64,000 nt of DNA from UBA1014 sp964344035 (GTDB lineage: Bacteria > SAR324 > NAC60-12): NCBI GenBank assembly GCA_964344035.1, contig CAYFLK010000008.1, forward strand, positions 27,264-91,263, in the 5' to 3' direction. Positions 1 to 8,187 of this stretch are shown piece by piece. Each line of letters begins with the position of its first letter. Position 1 is the stretch's first letter. The translations under genes and the position numbers were made by a program. Below the pieces are notes generated by a model. It ran no database searches. It had not been told where the DNA came from and worked only from the letters and a program-made list of their open reading frames with translations.

Positions 1-1
1 T

Positions 2-157
2 GATTTTCGCCACCCGGTCCTACACTTTCTGCAAAGCATGGTGGAACCGGTGCTGAGCCCGATTCGGCGCATCCTACCTCCCATCGCCGGGTTCGATTAT
101 TCCGTGGTGGTCGCCCTGGTCGCAGTCGAATTCCTGCGGGTGCTGCTGCTTCCCTAG
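2..157 (+). CDS. YggT family membrane protein, C-terminal part
   Basis: This is the 3' end of a gene that begins before the window; 51 residues and a TAG stop are visible. The tail reads as a proline/arginine-rich turn (PIRRILPPIAGFD) followed by a hydrophobic helix (VVVALVAVEFLRVLLL), the pattern of the YggT family of small integral membrane proteins. YggT proteins have been linked to cell-shape and osmotic functions, but their biochemical role is not settled. In many bacteria yggT sits next to a DUF167 gene; here the DUF167 gene lies about 54.8 kb away. The gene converges on the leftward cpoB-like gene. Confidence 0.75.
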   Translation, partial: DFRHPVLHFLQSMVEPVLSPIRRILPPIAGFDYSVVVALVAVEFLRVLLLP

Positions 158-224
158 TAAAATTGACAAAGCGTCAAGTTTACTTGACCAGCGCTTGAAC
201 TTGGCACTGGCAAGTGATAGTTGC

Positions 225-1469
225 TTAAGGCAGGCCTTTCAAGTCCCGTTGAGCGTTTTTGGCCGCGGCTGATCCGGGATATCGAGATGCAACCTCGCGG
301 AAATAATATTTAGTTTCAACAGCAAATCCCCGCTGTTCATGAATTTTGCCCAGCATGTAAATCGCTTCCGGGGTTTTGTATCCCTGGCTGGTAGGGCGGT
401 GTTCATATTCGGTTAGAATCTTGCGGAAAGTTGCTTCCGCCTTTTCAAATTGGCGGAGCTGGAAGTAGGAATGACCGATCCAGTAATACGCGTTGTCACT
501 GTCCATGTCATCGGGAAACCGCTGGACAAAGTTTTCAAAGACACGAATGGCCTGCTCATAATTCCGCTGGATGACCGCTGTCATACCTTGGTTATAGATC
601 TTCTTCACCCCGGGGTGACGAATGAGGACGATCGGTTTTTCAGGGTCGTTCAGGTCCGGATCCTGAAAGGCGGGTTCCTTGGGAACTTCCGGGACAAGTA
701 TCGGGTCCGGTTTTTCGACCACGTTAGTGGCCAACTGAATGGCAGTGGCCGCGGTTTCCGGAAGCGGTTCGGTTTCTTCCAGGTCCTCGCTTCGTAAATC
801 CGGGGTTTCCACAAAACCAGGGTCTTCGTCTTCAGGAGGAGAATATTCCAAATCCAGGTTGTTGAGGGCGGCCAGTTCCTCATCGGTTTCCACTGCTTTT
901 GGAACGGTGGGTTCAATGAGAGTGTATGTTTCCAGCGGAGGCACTGGAAGAGGATCTTCTTCTGTTTCCTGAGCACCGGAGTTTGTCGGGCTTTTATCAT
1001 CTGCTTCGCTCTGAATATCCTCTGTCTGCTGGGAAACCACCATCCCGGTTTCAGGGTAAACAGTCTCGGCAGCTTTCCCGGTTGACTGATCCACCGAGGC
1101 CAGCGTCTCTGCAACGGACTGTTCGAGGAGTACGAAATTCGTCTCCCATTGTTCCTGCACGACCTTGATGTCGGCCTTCTGCTGATCCATGCGTTCATTC
1201 AGTGCGGTCAGTTTCTGTTCCAGCTTACCGATTTTTTCCTGTAATTCCCGGTTCTGCTTTAACAGTTTTTCCAGGTCTTCCTGGTTTTCCGCAACCAGCA
1301 GGTTGGTGGTCTCTTCAGCCGACTGTTTCTCCGCGGTAGGAGTGGTGGGTCGCAAAGCCGCGCACCCGTATATCACGAAAACCAGCACCATCAATGTCCC
1401 CATTGCAGCATACCGGTAACCCGATTTGCTGCGATCAACTCGCGTGCCAGGTAGTTCAGGTGTTGTCAC
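225..1469 (-). CDS. CpoB/YbgF-like periplasmic TPR protein
   Basis: A 414-residue envelope protein. Residues about 20-40 form one hydrophobic segment ending in a Cys (VIYGCAAL), so it is an N-terminal anchor or possibly a lipoprotein signal. Residues about 55-120 are a coiled coil, 130-270 are an acidic Pro/Glu/Thr-rich linker, and 285-414 carry TPR units (for example NYEQAIRVFENFVQRFP). Coiled coil plus C-terminal TPRs is the layout of CpoB/YbgF, which works with Tol-Pal and peptidoglycan synthesis at division. No tol or pal genes are present here, and the linker is far longer than in classic CpoB. The GTG start is supported by GGAGG eight bases upstream. The next gene upstream encodes BamD, so an envelope role fits. 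Confidence 0.6.
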   Translation of the reverse strand: MTTPELPGTRVDRSKSGYRYAAMGTLMVLVFVIYGCAALRPTTPTAEKQSAEETTNLLVAENQEDLEKLLKQNRELQEKIGKLEQKLTALNERMDQQKADIKVVQEQWETNFVLLEQSVAETLASVDQSTGKAAETVYPETGMVVSQQTEDIQSEADDKSPTNSGAQETEEDPLPVPPLETYTLIEPTVPKAVETDEELAALNNLDLEYSPPEDEDPGFVETPDLRSEDLEETEPLPETAATAIQLATNVVEKPDPILVPEVPKEPAFQDPDLNDPEKPIVLIRHPGVKKIYNQGMTAVIQRNYEQAIRVFENFVQRFPDDMDSDNAYYWIGHSYFQLRQFEKAEATFRKILTEYEHRPTSQGYKTPEAIYMLGKIHEQRGFAVETKYYFREVASRYPGSAAAKNAQRDLKGLP

Positions 1470-1603
1470 GGAAACATCCTCCAGGGAAGCAACTGGATTG
1501 ACAACCCGTACTTATTTGATGCATACGAAAAAAACTGTGGTTAACCGGGCTATTTGCGAATTCAACATATTTGAGATTGAAGTAACAAATGGCCGACACA
1601 TGC

Positions 1604-2413
1604 TCACTGCCAATTCTCACTCGTTTGCGGCAGCAGGTCCCGTTGACGCATGGATTCCAGCACAGATTTCATTTCCGCTGCCAAAGCAGGCTGCTGATTA
1701 CGGTTGTAGGCTTCAATCAAACGTTCGGCAACCTCGACCACCCCGGGGAATTCAGGGTAGTATTTCATCAAATACAGGTAGCGTGCAATCGCGGAATGAT
1801 ATGCCTTGCGTTTAAAATAAAAGTTCCCCACCGCAAACTCGTGCTCGGCAAGATCGGCGCGTGCTTTCAGCAGGTATTCTTTGACTTCCTCAAGGTATGG
1901 GCTTTTCGGAAAGAGCAGAAAAAAACGCTGATATTCCTTGAGGATCGTGCGGTTGGGTTCCATGTTGCGGTCATATTCCCGACCCTTGAAAAAAATCCCA
2001 TACTTGTTCCGTTCATAATTGAGTGCAATCAGGCGGTTCAGAACATAGGGAGTGAGTAGGCTTTGCGGGCTAAGATTCAGGAACATGCGGTAATTCGACT
2101 CCGCATCTTCCCATTTTCCACGCATGTAATTGAGGTCGCCCATTTTCAAATAGGCAAGGGTGGCCAGGCGGGTGTTGGGGTGTTCCTCGGTCAAGGTTTG
2201 AAACCGTTTTTCGGCGTCCTGATAAAATTCATCTTCATATGCGATGAACCCCTGCTGAAACAGTTCCACCGCGGGTGTACGCACACGCTTTGCTTCTTCC
2301 GCGCACCCCTGCAGCACAAAACCCAGCAGAATCGCAATCCACGAAACGCGGCTTCTATACCGTAACGCAAAACCAACCCCGGCTCGGTTCCACAGCCTTC
2401 CTGGAAAATTCAT
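1604..2413 (-). CDS. bamD: Outer membrane assembly lipoprotein BamD
   Basis: A 269-residue lipoprotein of the BamD/YfiO/ComL family. BamD binds BamA on the periplasmic face of the outer membrane and helps insert beta-barrel proteins. A signal peptide ends in a lipobox-like GFVLQGC near residue 36. TPR-like repeats follow: a first unit around FQQGFIAYEDEFYQDAEKRF, then the family segment with LKMGDLNYMRGKWEDAESNY, and a final NFYFKRKAYHSAIARY unit. The ATG overlaps the stop of the upstream receiver/ATPase gene (ATGA), so the two are probably translationally coupled. The pairing with a signalling protein is unusual for bamD. About 130 bases separate it from the cpoB-like gene downstream. Confidence 0.85.
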   Translation of the reverse strand: MNFPGRLWNRAGVGFALRYRSRVSWIAILLGFVLQGCAEEAKRVRTPAVELFQQGFIAYEDEFYQDAEKRFQTLTEEHPNTRLATLAYLKMGDLNYMRGKWEDAESNYRMFLNLSPQSLLTPYVLNRLIALNYERNKYGIFFKGREYDRNMEPNRTILKEYQRFFLLFPKSPYLEEVKEYLLKARADLAEHEFAVGNFYFKRKAYHSAIARYLYLMKYYPEFPGVVEVAERLIEAYNRNQQPALAAEMKSVLESMRQRDLLPQTSENWQ

Positions 2414-3342
2414 GAAGCGGACTTTCTTTTGCGGTAACGAATCATGGTGATTTCGTTTCCCCGTTCATTCCAGAAAACCTCGTCCATGAAATTCATGATC
2501 AGCAGCAGACCTCTCCCTTTCAACAGGAACAGGTTCTGCGGATCGCTCGGGTCCGGAAGACTGCTGTGATCGAAACCCGGGCCTTCATCCCGGATGATGT
2601 ATTTCACCGAGTTGCGGCTGATTTCGTAATTGATCATAACCTTGCGTTTTAGAAACGGTTCCATCCGGGATTTCTGTTCCGCTGTTTCCTGAAAAAGTTT
2701 CGGCTGTTCACGGCGCATTTCCAACGGAAGGTCCAGGTTTCCATGATAGATCGCATTTTCCAGGGCTTCGGCAAGCAGCGTGTTGACGCGAAACAAGTCC
2801 TCCTTAGGTAGTATCCCGTAACTTGCCAGGTCCTGGGTGAGGAAGGCGACAATACGATTGATTCCTTCAAAATCGTTGCCGATTTCCAGGGTGCGGGATT
2901 CCTGAACAAGGTGATCCATCACGTAAGCGCTGAAACGGAACCCGCTTTGCAGTGATGTAACCCGCTCCAGGGTCCGCCCCAGTTCCAGTTCGTTGAGTGG
3001 TTTTACCAGAAAATCACATGCACCCAATCGCAACGCATCAAAAACTTTACCCGGTTCACTCACCGGACACATCATCACAAAGGGGATGCATTGATTCGAG
3101 TTCCGCACTTCCTGAAGAAGTTCCATCCCTCCAAGTTTCGGCAGGGTGAGGGCGCTGAAAATCCCCCCCGGTTCATGCTTCTGGAACAGGCAAAGCGCGT
3201 CTTCTCCGTCATCCGCGCAATACACTTCGTGCCCCTGCTTTTCAAGGAAAGACCGCAGGGGTTCAATGACCTCCGTATTGCTTTCGGCAATCAGCAATTT
3301 CATCCGCTTTTTCTCATTCATTTCCGGAGGCAGCATGCGCAC
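2410..3342 (-). CDS. Degenerate receiver domain fused to anti-sigma-type ATPase domain
   Basis: A 310-residue signalling protein. The N-terminal half follows the response-regulator fold but lacks its chemistry: the phosphoacceptor position in IFSALTLPKLGG is Ala64, the acidic pocket is only Glu20-Ser21, and the conserved Thr/Ser is Cys92. Only the Lys of DFLVKPLN (Lys114) remains. The C-terminal half is a HATPase_c domain of the RsbW/SpoIIAB type, with an N-box (LAEALENAIYHGN), a G1 box (DEGPGFDH) and a G2 box (GRGLLLI). Such proteins usually bind anti-sigma antagonists or act as serine kinases. It therefore looks like a phosphorylation-independent switch. The start is unsure: GTG at 3342, ATG at 3321 or ATG at 3303. 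Its stop overlaps the bamD start. Confidence 0.75.
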   Translation of the reverse strand: MRMLPPEMNEKKRMKLLIAESNTEVIEPLRSFLEKQGHEVYCADDGEDALCLFQKHEPGGIFSALTLPKLGGMELLQEVRNSNQCIPFVMMCPVSEPGKVFDALRLGACDFLVKPLNELELGRTLERVTSLQSGFRFSAYVMDHLVQESRTLEIGNDFEGINRIVAFLTQDLASYGILPKEDLFRVNTLLAEALENAIYHGNLDLPLEMRREQPKLFQETAEQKSRMEPFLKRKVMINYEISRNSVKYIIRDEGPGFDHSSLPDPSDPQNLFLLKGRGLLLIMNFMDEVFWNERGNEITMIRYRKRKSAS

Positions 3343-3378
3343 TTTTTTTATATCAACCTGAGTCCGGGAAAAACCGCT

Positions 3379-4587
3379 TCAGAGGATTTTCCTGTTAAAG
3401 TGTTCCAGCCCCTGTGAAAAATCGTCGATTAAATCCCGGGGGTCCTCAAGACCCACGTGAATCCTCAGCAGTTGGCCCTCAAAATCCCAAGTCCCGGGAA
3501 GACGCTCTTTTTTCACATGCGAGGGTACAATCAGGCTTTCATAACCTCCCCACGAATATCCCATGTGAAAAAAGTTCAGCCGATCCAGCAATGCTTCCAC
3601 GGCGGCTTCCGGGCAGGGGTGCAGTTCAATCCCGAACAGGCCGCTGGCGCCGAGAAAATCCCTTTTCCAGAGCGCGTGACCCGGGTCTTCGGAAAGTGCG
3701 GGGTGCAGCACCCGCCGCACTTCCGGTCGGCGCTGCAGCCATTCGGCAACAACCAGCCCGTTTTCATGGTGCCGGCGCAGACGCACCGCTAGCGTACGCA
3801 GCCCACGCTGGGCCAGATACAGGTCATCCGGTCCTGCGCATTGCCCCATCTGCCATGCACTTTCCTTGAGCATCGGCCAGCATTCACTGGTTGTCGATAC
3901 CGTGCCCAACATCGCGTCCGAATGGCCGACGATGTACTTGGTAGCGGCTTGAATCGAGACGTCGACTCCATGCTCAAATGGTTTAAAATAAAGAGGGGAA
4001 GCCCAGCTGTTGTCCATCAGCACCTTTGCCCCGTGCGAGTGGGCAATTTCCGCGATTGCGGGGATGTCCTGCACTTCAAAGGTGTGCGATCCGGGGGATT
4101 CGGTGAAAACAACGGTAGTGTTTGAGCGCAGAAGGTCACGGATGTCCACGCCGGCGCGTGGCGGGTAATACGTTGTTTCCACGCCGAAGCGGGCAAGCAC
4201 TGAATCACAAAAAACACGGGTTGGAGAATAGGTGCTGTCAGTCATCAGCAGGTGGTCTCCCGCACGCAAAAAAGCAAACAGCGCCGAGGATACCGCCGCT
4301 AATCCTGAGGGAAAGGCCAGCGCGCGGTGACCGCCTTCAAGCCTCGCAACAGCGTCTTCCAGCGCCCAACTGGTCGGGGTCCCCTTGCGGCCGTAATACA
4401 TGGTGCGGGATTCATCCTCCCGCGCTTTCATGCGCGCGCGGAACTCCTCCATTGAAGAGGATACAACCGTCGAAACATGATGAACCGGGGGATTGACGCT
4501 GCCGCCGTATTCTGCAAGCGTTCTTCCGGACAACACGACTTCGGTTTCCGGACGCAGTGCATTTCCTGATTTACCCGGGTTGTTCAT
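3379..4587 (-). CDS. metC: Cystathionine beta-lyase-like PLP enzyme
   Basis: A Cys/Met-metabolism PLP-dependent enzyme of about 402 residues. Visible family marks are MYYGRKGTPTSWALE, the cofactor-binding stretch FPSGLAAVSSAL, the Asp-containing LMDNSWASPLYFKP, and the Schiff-base lysine in QAATKYIVGHSDAM. The last motif, with GHSD after the lysine, is typical of MetC, which cleaves cystathionine to homocysteine, pyruvate and ammonia. Other members (gamma-lyases and gamma-synthases) cannot be excluded from sequence alone. The longer open frame starts at a TTG (4614). ATG at 4587 is preferred and gives a 17-base overlap with the end of queF. No SAM or T-box riboswitch is apparent upstream because queF directly precedes it. 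Confidence 0.8.
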   Translation of the reverse strand: MNNPGKSGNALRPETEVVLSGRTLAEYGGSVNPPVHHVSTVVSSSMEEFRARMKAREDESRTMYYGRKGTPTSWALEDAVARLEGGHRALAFPSGLAAVSSALFAFLRAGDHLLMTDSTYSPTRVFCDSVLARFGVETTYYPPRAGVDIRDLLRSNTTVVFTESPGSHTFEVQDIPAIAEIAHSHGAKVLMDNSWASPLYFKPFEHGVDVSIQAATKYIVGHSDAMLGTVSTTSECWPMLKESAWQMGQCAGPDDLYLAQRGLRTLAVRLRRHHENGLVVAEWLQRRPEVRRVLHPALSEDPGHALWKRDFLGASGLFGIELHPCPEAAVEALLDRLNFFHMGYSWGGYESLIVPSHVKKERLPGTWDFEGQLLRIHVGLEDPRDLIDDFSQGLEHFNRKIL

Positions 4588-4981
4588 TGGAGTCAACTGT
4601 GCAGATTGCGTCAATTCCGCCGCGGGTGTTGTACCGGCTTTTCACCAACAGTTCTTCAGGTTTAAGTAGCGGAGAAAGATCCCCGTAAATCCTCGCGGTC
4701 GCCGCTTCCTGGAAAATCCCCACGTTGCGGAATGACATCAGGTAATATTTCAGGGACTTCAATTCAAGCAAATGCCCGCGCGGAATGTACTTGATCCAGA
4801 CTATGCCTGTGTCCGGAAGCCCGGAAAACGGACACACCGCCGCGAATTCGTTCATGCGGTAAGTGATCCGCTGCCTGGGACCCTGATACTCAAACACCTC
4901 CAAAAATTCCGGGTTGATCTTGCTCTCGTCTTCCATTGGGAAAACCCGGCCTTCCGCATAGTTTGGGCTGGTGATATCCAT
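4571..4981 (-). CDS. queF: NADPH-dependent 7-cyano-7-deazaguanine reductase QueF
   Basis: A 136-residue type I (single-domain) QueF. It reduces preQ0 to preQ1 in the queuosine tRNA-modification pathway. The diagnostic QueF motif ELKSLKYYLMSFRN is present. The catalytic Cys lies in AVCPFSGLPDTG, followed by the partner Asp, and a late RYNTRGGID segment matches the family. ATG at 4981 is used; an internal ATG at 4936 would remove 15 residues but still leave the core intact. No preQ1 riboswitch was recognised in the 5' region, and no other queuosine genes are in the window. The metC-like gene downstream overlaps its end, implying one transcript without a clear functional link. Confidence 0.9.
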   Translation of the reverse strand: MDITSPNYAEGRVFPMEDESKINPEFLEVFEYQGPRQRITYRMNEFAAVCPFSGLPDTGIVWIKYIPRGHLLELKSLKYYLMSFRNVGIFQEAATARIYGDLSPLLKPEELLVKSRYNTRGGIDAICTVDSNEQPG

Positions 4982-5159
4982 CTGAAAAGCAAAGTAGTCA
5001 GGCTAGGCCCAGCCGTAACCAGACAAGTGTTTGAAAAAAACCAAAATCAGCTTTATAAAAAACCGTTTACGGGTTAATTTGCCCTTTGCCAGCGAAACAA
5101 GTCCGCTACGGTAAAAACTCAACCTTGATTGTAGTTTGCATCAACCTTCAAAAATAACC

Positions 5160-5735
5160 ATGAGCGATCAGGAACTGCAAGCGGCAGTTGAAACGATTCT
5201 CTTCACCACGTCCCGCACACTTTCTCCAAAAAAGCTGGTTGAATTAAGCGGCAACCGGTTTACCAGCAGGGAAATACGGAACATGATCAAACAGCTTAAC
5301 GAAGACTATCAGCACACGGGAAGGGTCTTCCGCATCGAAAGCGTGGGGGACGGATTCCAGATGCGGACCCTTCCGGAACACGGCAAATGGACCCGCAAGC
5401 TGGAAACGGTGAAAACGATAAAGCTTTCAATGGCCACAATGGAAACCCTTTCGATAGTCGCCTACAAGCAACCGGTGACACGCGCCGGCATAGAATTCAT
5501 CCGCGGGGTCGATTCGTCCCACACTTTGCGACGCTTGGTGAAGCAGAAACTGATCCGCATCGTTGGGAGGGAAATGCTGCCCGGGCGCCCAAGCCTTTAT
5601 GGAACGACCAAGACATTTCTTGAAGTGTTTGGCCTCACCCACCTCAAGCACCTGCCTGTCCTTGAGGAAATGGAAAAGGAGACCATGGACGAAGACAGCC
5701 AGCTTGAAATCCCGCTTGAAGCGGATGAACAATAG
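5160..5735 (+). CDS. scpB: Segregation and condensation protein B
   Basis: A 191-residue ScpB, the winged-helix subunit that, with ScpA, binds SMC and helps condense and separate the chromosome. Two winged-helix units are visible. The family signature is the stretch LSMATMETLSIVAYKQPVTRAGIEFIRG followed by LIRIVGREMLPGRPSLYGTTKTFLEVFGL. The tail after about residue 165 is acidic. ATG at 5160 is chosen; a TTG at 5136 would add eight residues but has no better ribosome-binding site. ScpA normally lies just upstream, but here the upstream gene is the divergent queF, so scpA is elsewhere. Confidence 0.93.
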   Translation: MSDQELQAAVETILFTTSRTLSPKKLVELSGNRFTSREIRNMIKQLNEDYQHTGRVFRIESVGDGFQMRTLPEHGKWTRKLETVKTIKLSMATMETLSIVAYKQPVTRAGIEFIRGVDSSHTLRRLVKQKLIRIVGREMLPGRPSLYGTTKTFLEVFGLTHLKHLPVLEEMEKETMDEDSQLEIPLEADEQ

Positions 5736-5752
5736 AAACCCAACCGATGCCC

Positions 5753-6160
5753 TCATATCCAGCCCTTGGCCTCATAGGGCCTGAGAATCCACCAGACCCC
5801 GAGGTAGACCAACGCCAGCGCCGCCAAGAAATAGGCCTCCACCATCGGCAGCGGAATGGGTTTTATCTGCTTTTCGATCTTGCGGCGGTACTGTTCAAAC
5901 AACTCGTTAGGGACCCTGCGCTCCACTTCGTTCATCAGGCTGTTTTTGAAAAAAAAAGCCTGAACTCGCAGAGGGTGCAGGGGTTCAATCAACTCGTCAG
6001 GCGCGCCTTTTTTCTTCAGGTTCCAAAGCCCTTCTCCGGTCAGGTGGTAGCTTTGCACCCACGAGGGAAGGTAGGTCCCCAATACCACCGCGGGTGCAAT
6101 CACCAGCACAATTCCGACCAGCCCGCGTCTGAAATCCTTCGCGGTCGGCAACCCATCCAT
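5753..6160 (-). CDS. Small two-helix membrane protein, unknown function
   Basis: A 135-residue protein I do not recognise. Two hydrophobic segments are clear: residues about 13-34 (GIVLVIAPAVVLGTYL) and about 107-129 (AYFLAALALVYLGVWWIL). Between them is a charged stretch of about 70 residues containing RRVPNELFEQYRRKIEKQIKP. The likely topology is a hairpin with the loop on one side of the inner membrane. It is convergent with scpB (17-base gap) and divergent from the selenoprotein gene. ATG at 6160 is the start. Confidence 0.6.
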   Translation of the reverse strand: MDGLPTAKDFRRGLVGIVLVIAPAVVLGTYLPSWVQSYHLTGEGLWNLKKKGAPDELIEPLHPLRVQAFFFKNSLMNEVERRVPNELFEQYRRKIEKQIKPIPLPMVEAYFLAALALVYLGVWWILRPYEAKGWI

Positions 6161-6323
6161 TCGCTCTACTCTCCGGATTGTAAATTATAACATCTTGCAT
6201 AATGTAGCATGATCGCCTCAATGATCAATGCCGTAGTGACTGCACGGGCTGCCTTACTATTCCCCTATCGGTGAAACAGAAAGTAGGGAATTGAATCGTT
6301 GAGACCTTCATGCTTTAATGATG

Positions 6324-6342
6324 CATGCCTAGCCGAGGCATG
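6324..6342 (+). other. Hairpin in the leader of the selenoprotein gene
   Basis: A perfect 7-bp stem (CATGCCT/AGGCATG) with a 5-base loop lies 27 bases before the ATG at 6369. No T-run follows, so it is not a classical terminator. It leaves the GGAAGGAA ribosome-binding site free. A regulatory role is only a possibility. Confidence 0.35.
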
Positions 6343-6368
6343 AAAACTAAACCCGCGGAAGGAACGTA

Positions 6369-6812
6369 ATGAGTGACCATTCAAAAAAAAGAAGCAAAAG
6401 CGCGAAATCAAGGCGCCGCCAAAATGTGCGCTGGCTGAGTTCGGTGACCGCCATCCTGGTGCTGATCATCGCCGGCTGGATCTGGTGGGAAGCCGCTCAG
6501 GAGAACCGCGACCTGTCCCTGATCGGTAAAGGGGAAAATGTAGTGGTGCAGGTGCATGACCCCGGTTGAAGCACCTGCCGTGAATTGAAGCGAGTGGTCC
6601 ACTCGCTCGAACCCGAATATAAAGGCCGGATCGTCTTCCTTGTAGCCAACCTGACCACCCGGGAGGGACGACTGTTTGCCGAACTCCACAACACCGGCAA
6701 GGTCTCCCTGCTCTTCTTCAAACCGGATGGCACAAAAATCACCACCCTCTCCGGGGTCCAGCAACCTCAATACCTGCGCAAGGTTTTTAACCGCGTTTTT
6801 GAATTAAAATAA
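6369..6812 (+). CDS. Membrane-anchored thioredoxin-like selenoprotein (in-frame UGA at 6567-6569)
   Basis: Two open frames, 6369-6569 and 6570-6812, are in the same reading frame and separated only by a TGA. Read as selenocysteine, the product is 147 residues with Sec67. Residues 1-23 are basic, 24-42 form one transmembrane helix, and the rest is a thioredoxin-like domain: beta strand VVVQVHD, the redox motif Sec67-Ser-Thr-Cys70 where thioredoxins have CxxC, strand GRIVFLVANL, then LLFFKPDGT. The cis-proline position before LLFF appears to be Val-Ser instead of Thr-Pro. A hairpin at 6589-6607 has the position of a bacterial SECIS element. The ATG is preceded by GGAAGGAA. A TTG restart at 6585 has no ribosome-binding site and would lose the redox motif. 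The likely role is a periplasm-facing thiol oxidoreductase; the substrate is unknown. Confidence 0.82.
6589..6607 (+). promoter_or_regulatory. Bacterial SECIS-like hairpin
   Basis: A perfect 7-bp stem (AGCGAGT/ACTCGCT) closes a GGTCC loop. The first loop base lies 27 bases after the last base of the UGA. Bacterial SECIS elements sit inside the coding region just downstream of UGA, with a loop guanine within roughly 16-37 bases, and bind SelB. Position, stem length and the loop G all fit. The sequence also codes for protein, as expected for bSECIS. Confidence 0.75.
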
Positions 6813-6878
6813 ATTCAGATCCTGAGATATGGCGGGATGAATTTTCCTCAGTTTCGTGATCTGGTTGCAGAACTTAAC

Positions 6879-7100
6879 CTAGGCAAGCACCTCCGGGATG
6901 CGGTATAACTGCACCAAAGCGCCACTGTTTTGGAATAGATCCACTTCATCAAGATTCACTTCACCTCCGGGAAGGTTTCGTGGCGACCAAAGCCGACTTT
7001 GCGTGGATTGAATTTCATTTTCTGAAATGATTCTGTGTAGGCCCCCAGTTTGTTTCAAATCATATGCAAAGAACAAAGCAATAGCTGGATGTTGACGAAA
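6879..7100 (-). pseudogene. Possible remnant of a coding region
   Basis: This lies in the 427-base stretch between the selenoprotein and exonuclease III. On the minus strand, 73 codons run open from just after a TAG to a stop at 6879, with protein-like composition (segments HPAIALFFAYDL, TQSRLWSPRNLPGGEV, VQLYRIPEVLA). The only start in the frame is a TTG at 7076, without a ribosome-binding site. It reads like the 3' end of a decayed gene, but I cannot name the family. The rest of 6813-7239 holds nothing I recognise. Confidence 0.25.
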
Positions 7101-7239
7101 CTAGTGTACTCTATCTATGCACCATATCATGACCAGTATAATGGTTCAAATTGCGAAAAGTAAATTTCTATGTTGAGGTTATAAAAGGCTTTAATTTCAA
7201 AAGGAGCGGACGATTACCCTATAGAATTCAAGTCCGTTT

Positions 7240-8013
7240 TCAAAGCACATGTTCATAATCTATGATCAGCGGAGCATGATCGGAAAAGCGCTGGTCTTTG
7301 AAGATTGACTCGGTGAGTGCGCTTTTAGCGATCCCGGGGGTGGCAACCTGGTAATCGATTCGCCACCCGACATTCTTCGCCCAGGCCTGTCCTCTGTTAG
7401 ACCACCAGGTGTATTGATCAGGTCCCGGGTTCAGTTTCCGGAACACATCAACAAAACCCAGATCCTCAAACACCTTTGTAATCCATTCTCTTTCCTTGGG
7501 AAGGAACCCGGAATTTTTCTGGTTGCCGTGCCAGTTTTTCAGGTCGATTTCACGGTGGGCGATGTTCCAGTCTCCGCAGATGATGTATTCGCGCCCGTCT
7601 GTACTCCGTTCTTTCAGCCATTGCGCGAAATGTTCCATGACCCGGAATTTAAACTGCTGCCGTTCCTCTCCGCTGCTTCCGGAGGGAAGGTATAGCGAGA
7701 CTAAACTGAGGTTGCCGAAATCCATCTGCAGAAACCGGGCTTCGCGGTCCATGTCTTCCCAGCCGATCCTCTCCAATATGCGGTCTGGCTGTTTGCGAAA
7801 GCAGATCCCCACGCCCGCGTAGCCCTTCTTTTCCGCGCACTGAAAAACAGCTTTCATTCCATCCGGTTTCCGCATTTCTTCGGTAATCTGTTCAGGCTGG
7901 ATACGGATTTCCTGCAGACAGACCACGTCAGCTTTTTGCGTAGGCAGCCACCGCAGAAAGCCTTTTTTGAATGCTGAACGGATGCCGTTCATGTTCAATG
8001 AAATGATTCGCAT
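7240..8013 (-). CDS. xthA: Exonuclease III family AP endonuclease
   Basis: A 257-residue EEP-superfamily nuclease that cleaves DNA at abasic sites in base-excision repair. Motifs in order: SLNMNGIRSAF (active-site Asn), VVCLQEIR (metal-binding Glu), VSLYLPSG, IICGDWNIAH (the GDWN active-site motif), YTWWSNRGQAW, and the C-terminal RFSDHAPLIIDY (SDHAP). Length and motif order are standard for the family. The start is ATG at 8013. It is transcribed alone; the metallophosphoesterase upstream is 174 bases away. Confidence 0.92.
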   Translation of the reverse strand: MRIISLNMNGIRSAFKKGFLRWLPTQKADVVCLQEIRIQPEQITEEMRKPDGMKAVFQCAEKKGYAGVGICFRKQPDRILERIGWEDMDREARFLQMDFGNLSLVSLYLPSGSSGEERQQFKFRVMEHFAQWLKERSTDGREYIICGDWNIAHREIDLKNWHGNQKNSGFLPKEREWITKVFEDLGFVDVFRKLNPGPDQYTWWSNRGQAWAKNVGWRIDYQVATPGIAKSALTESIFKDQRFSDHAPLIIDYEHVL

Positions 8014-8187
8014 CGAATTAGCTTATCAATATACAAATTTCGTGTGAAAAAGTAGTGTGGATCAACGAAACGGAAGATGTTCAATTGCGCTTGTACCGCA
8101 TTGCTCCGCAACAGTAACCCCTCCACAAACGACATATTTTTGCAAAATTAATCCTATGTCGGTTCTGAAACTTGTTACCCGAAACAC

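Noticed and set aside
158..224. GTCAAGTTTACTTGAC hairpin between convergent genes
   Set aside because: No T-run on either side and other partial repeats nearby; not strong enough for a terminator call.
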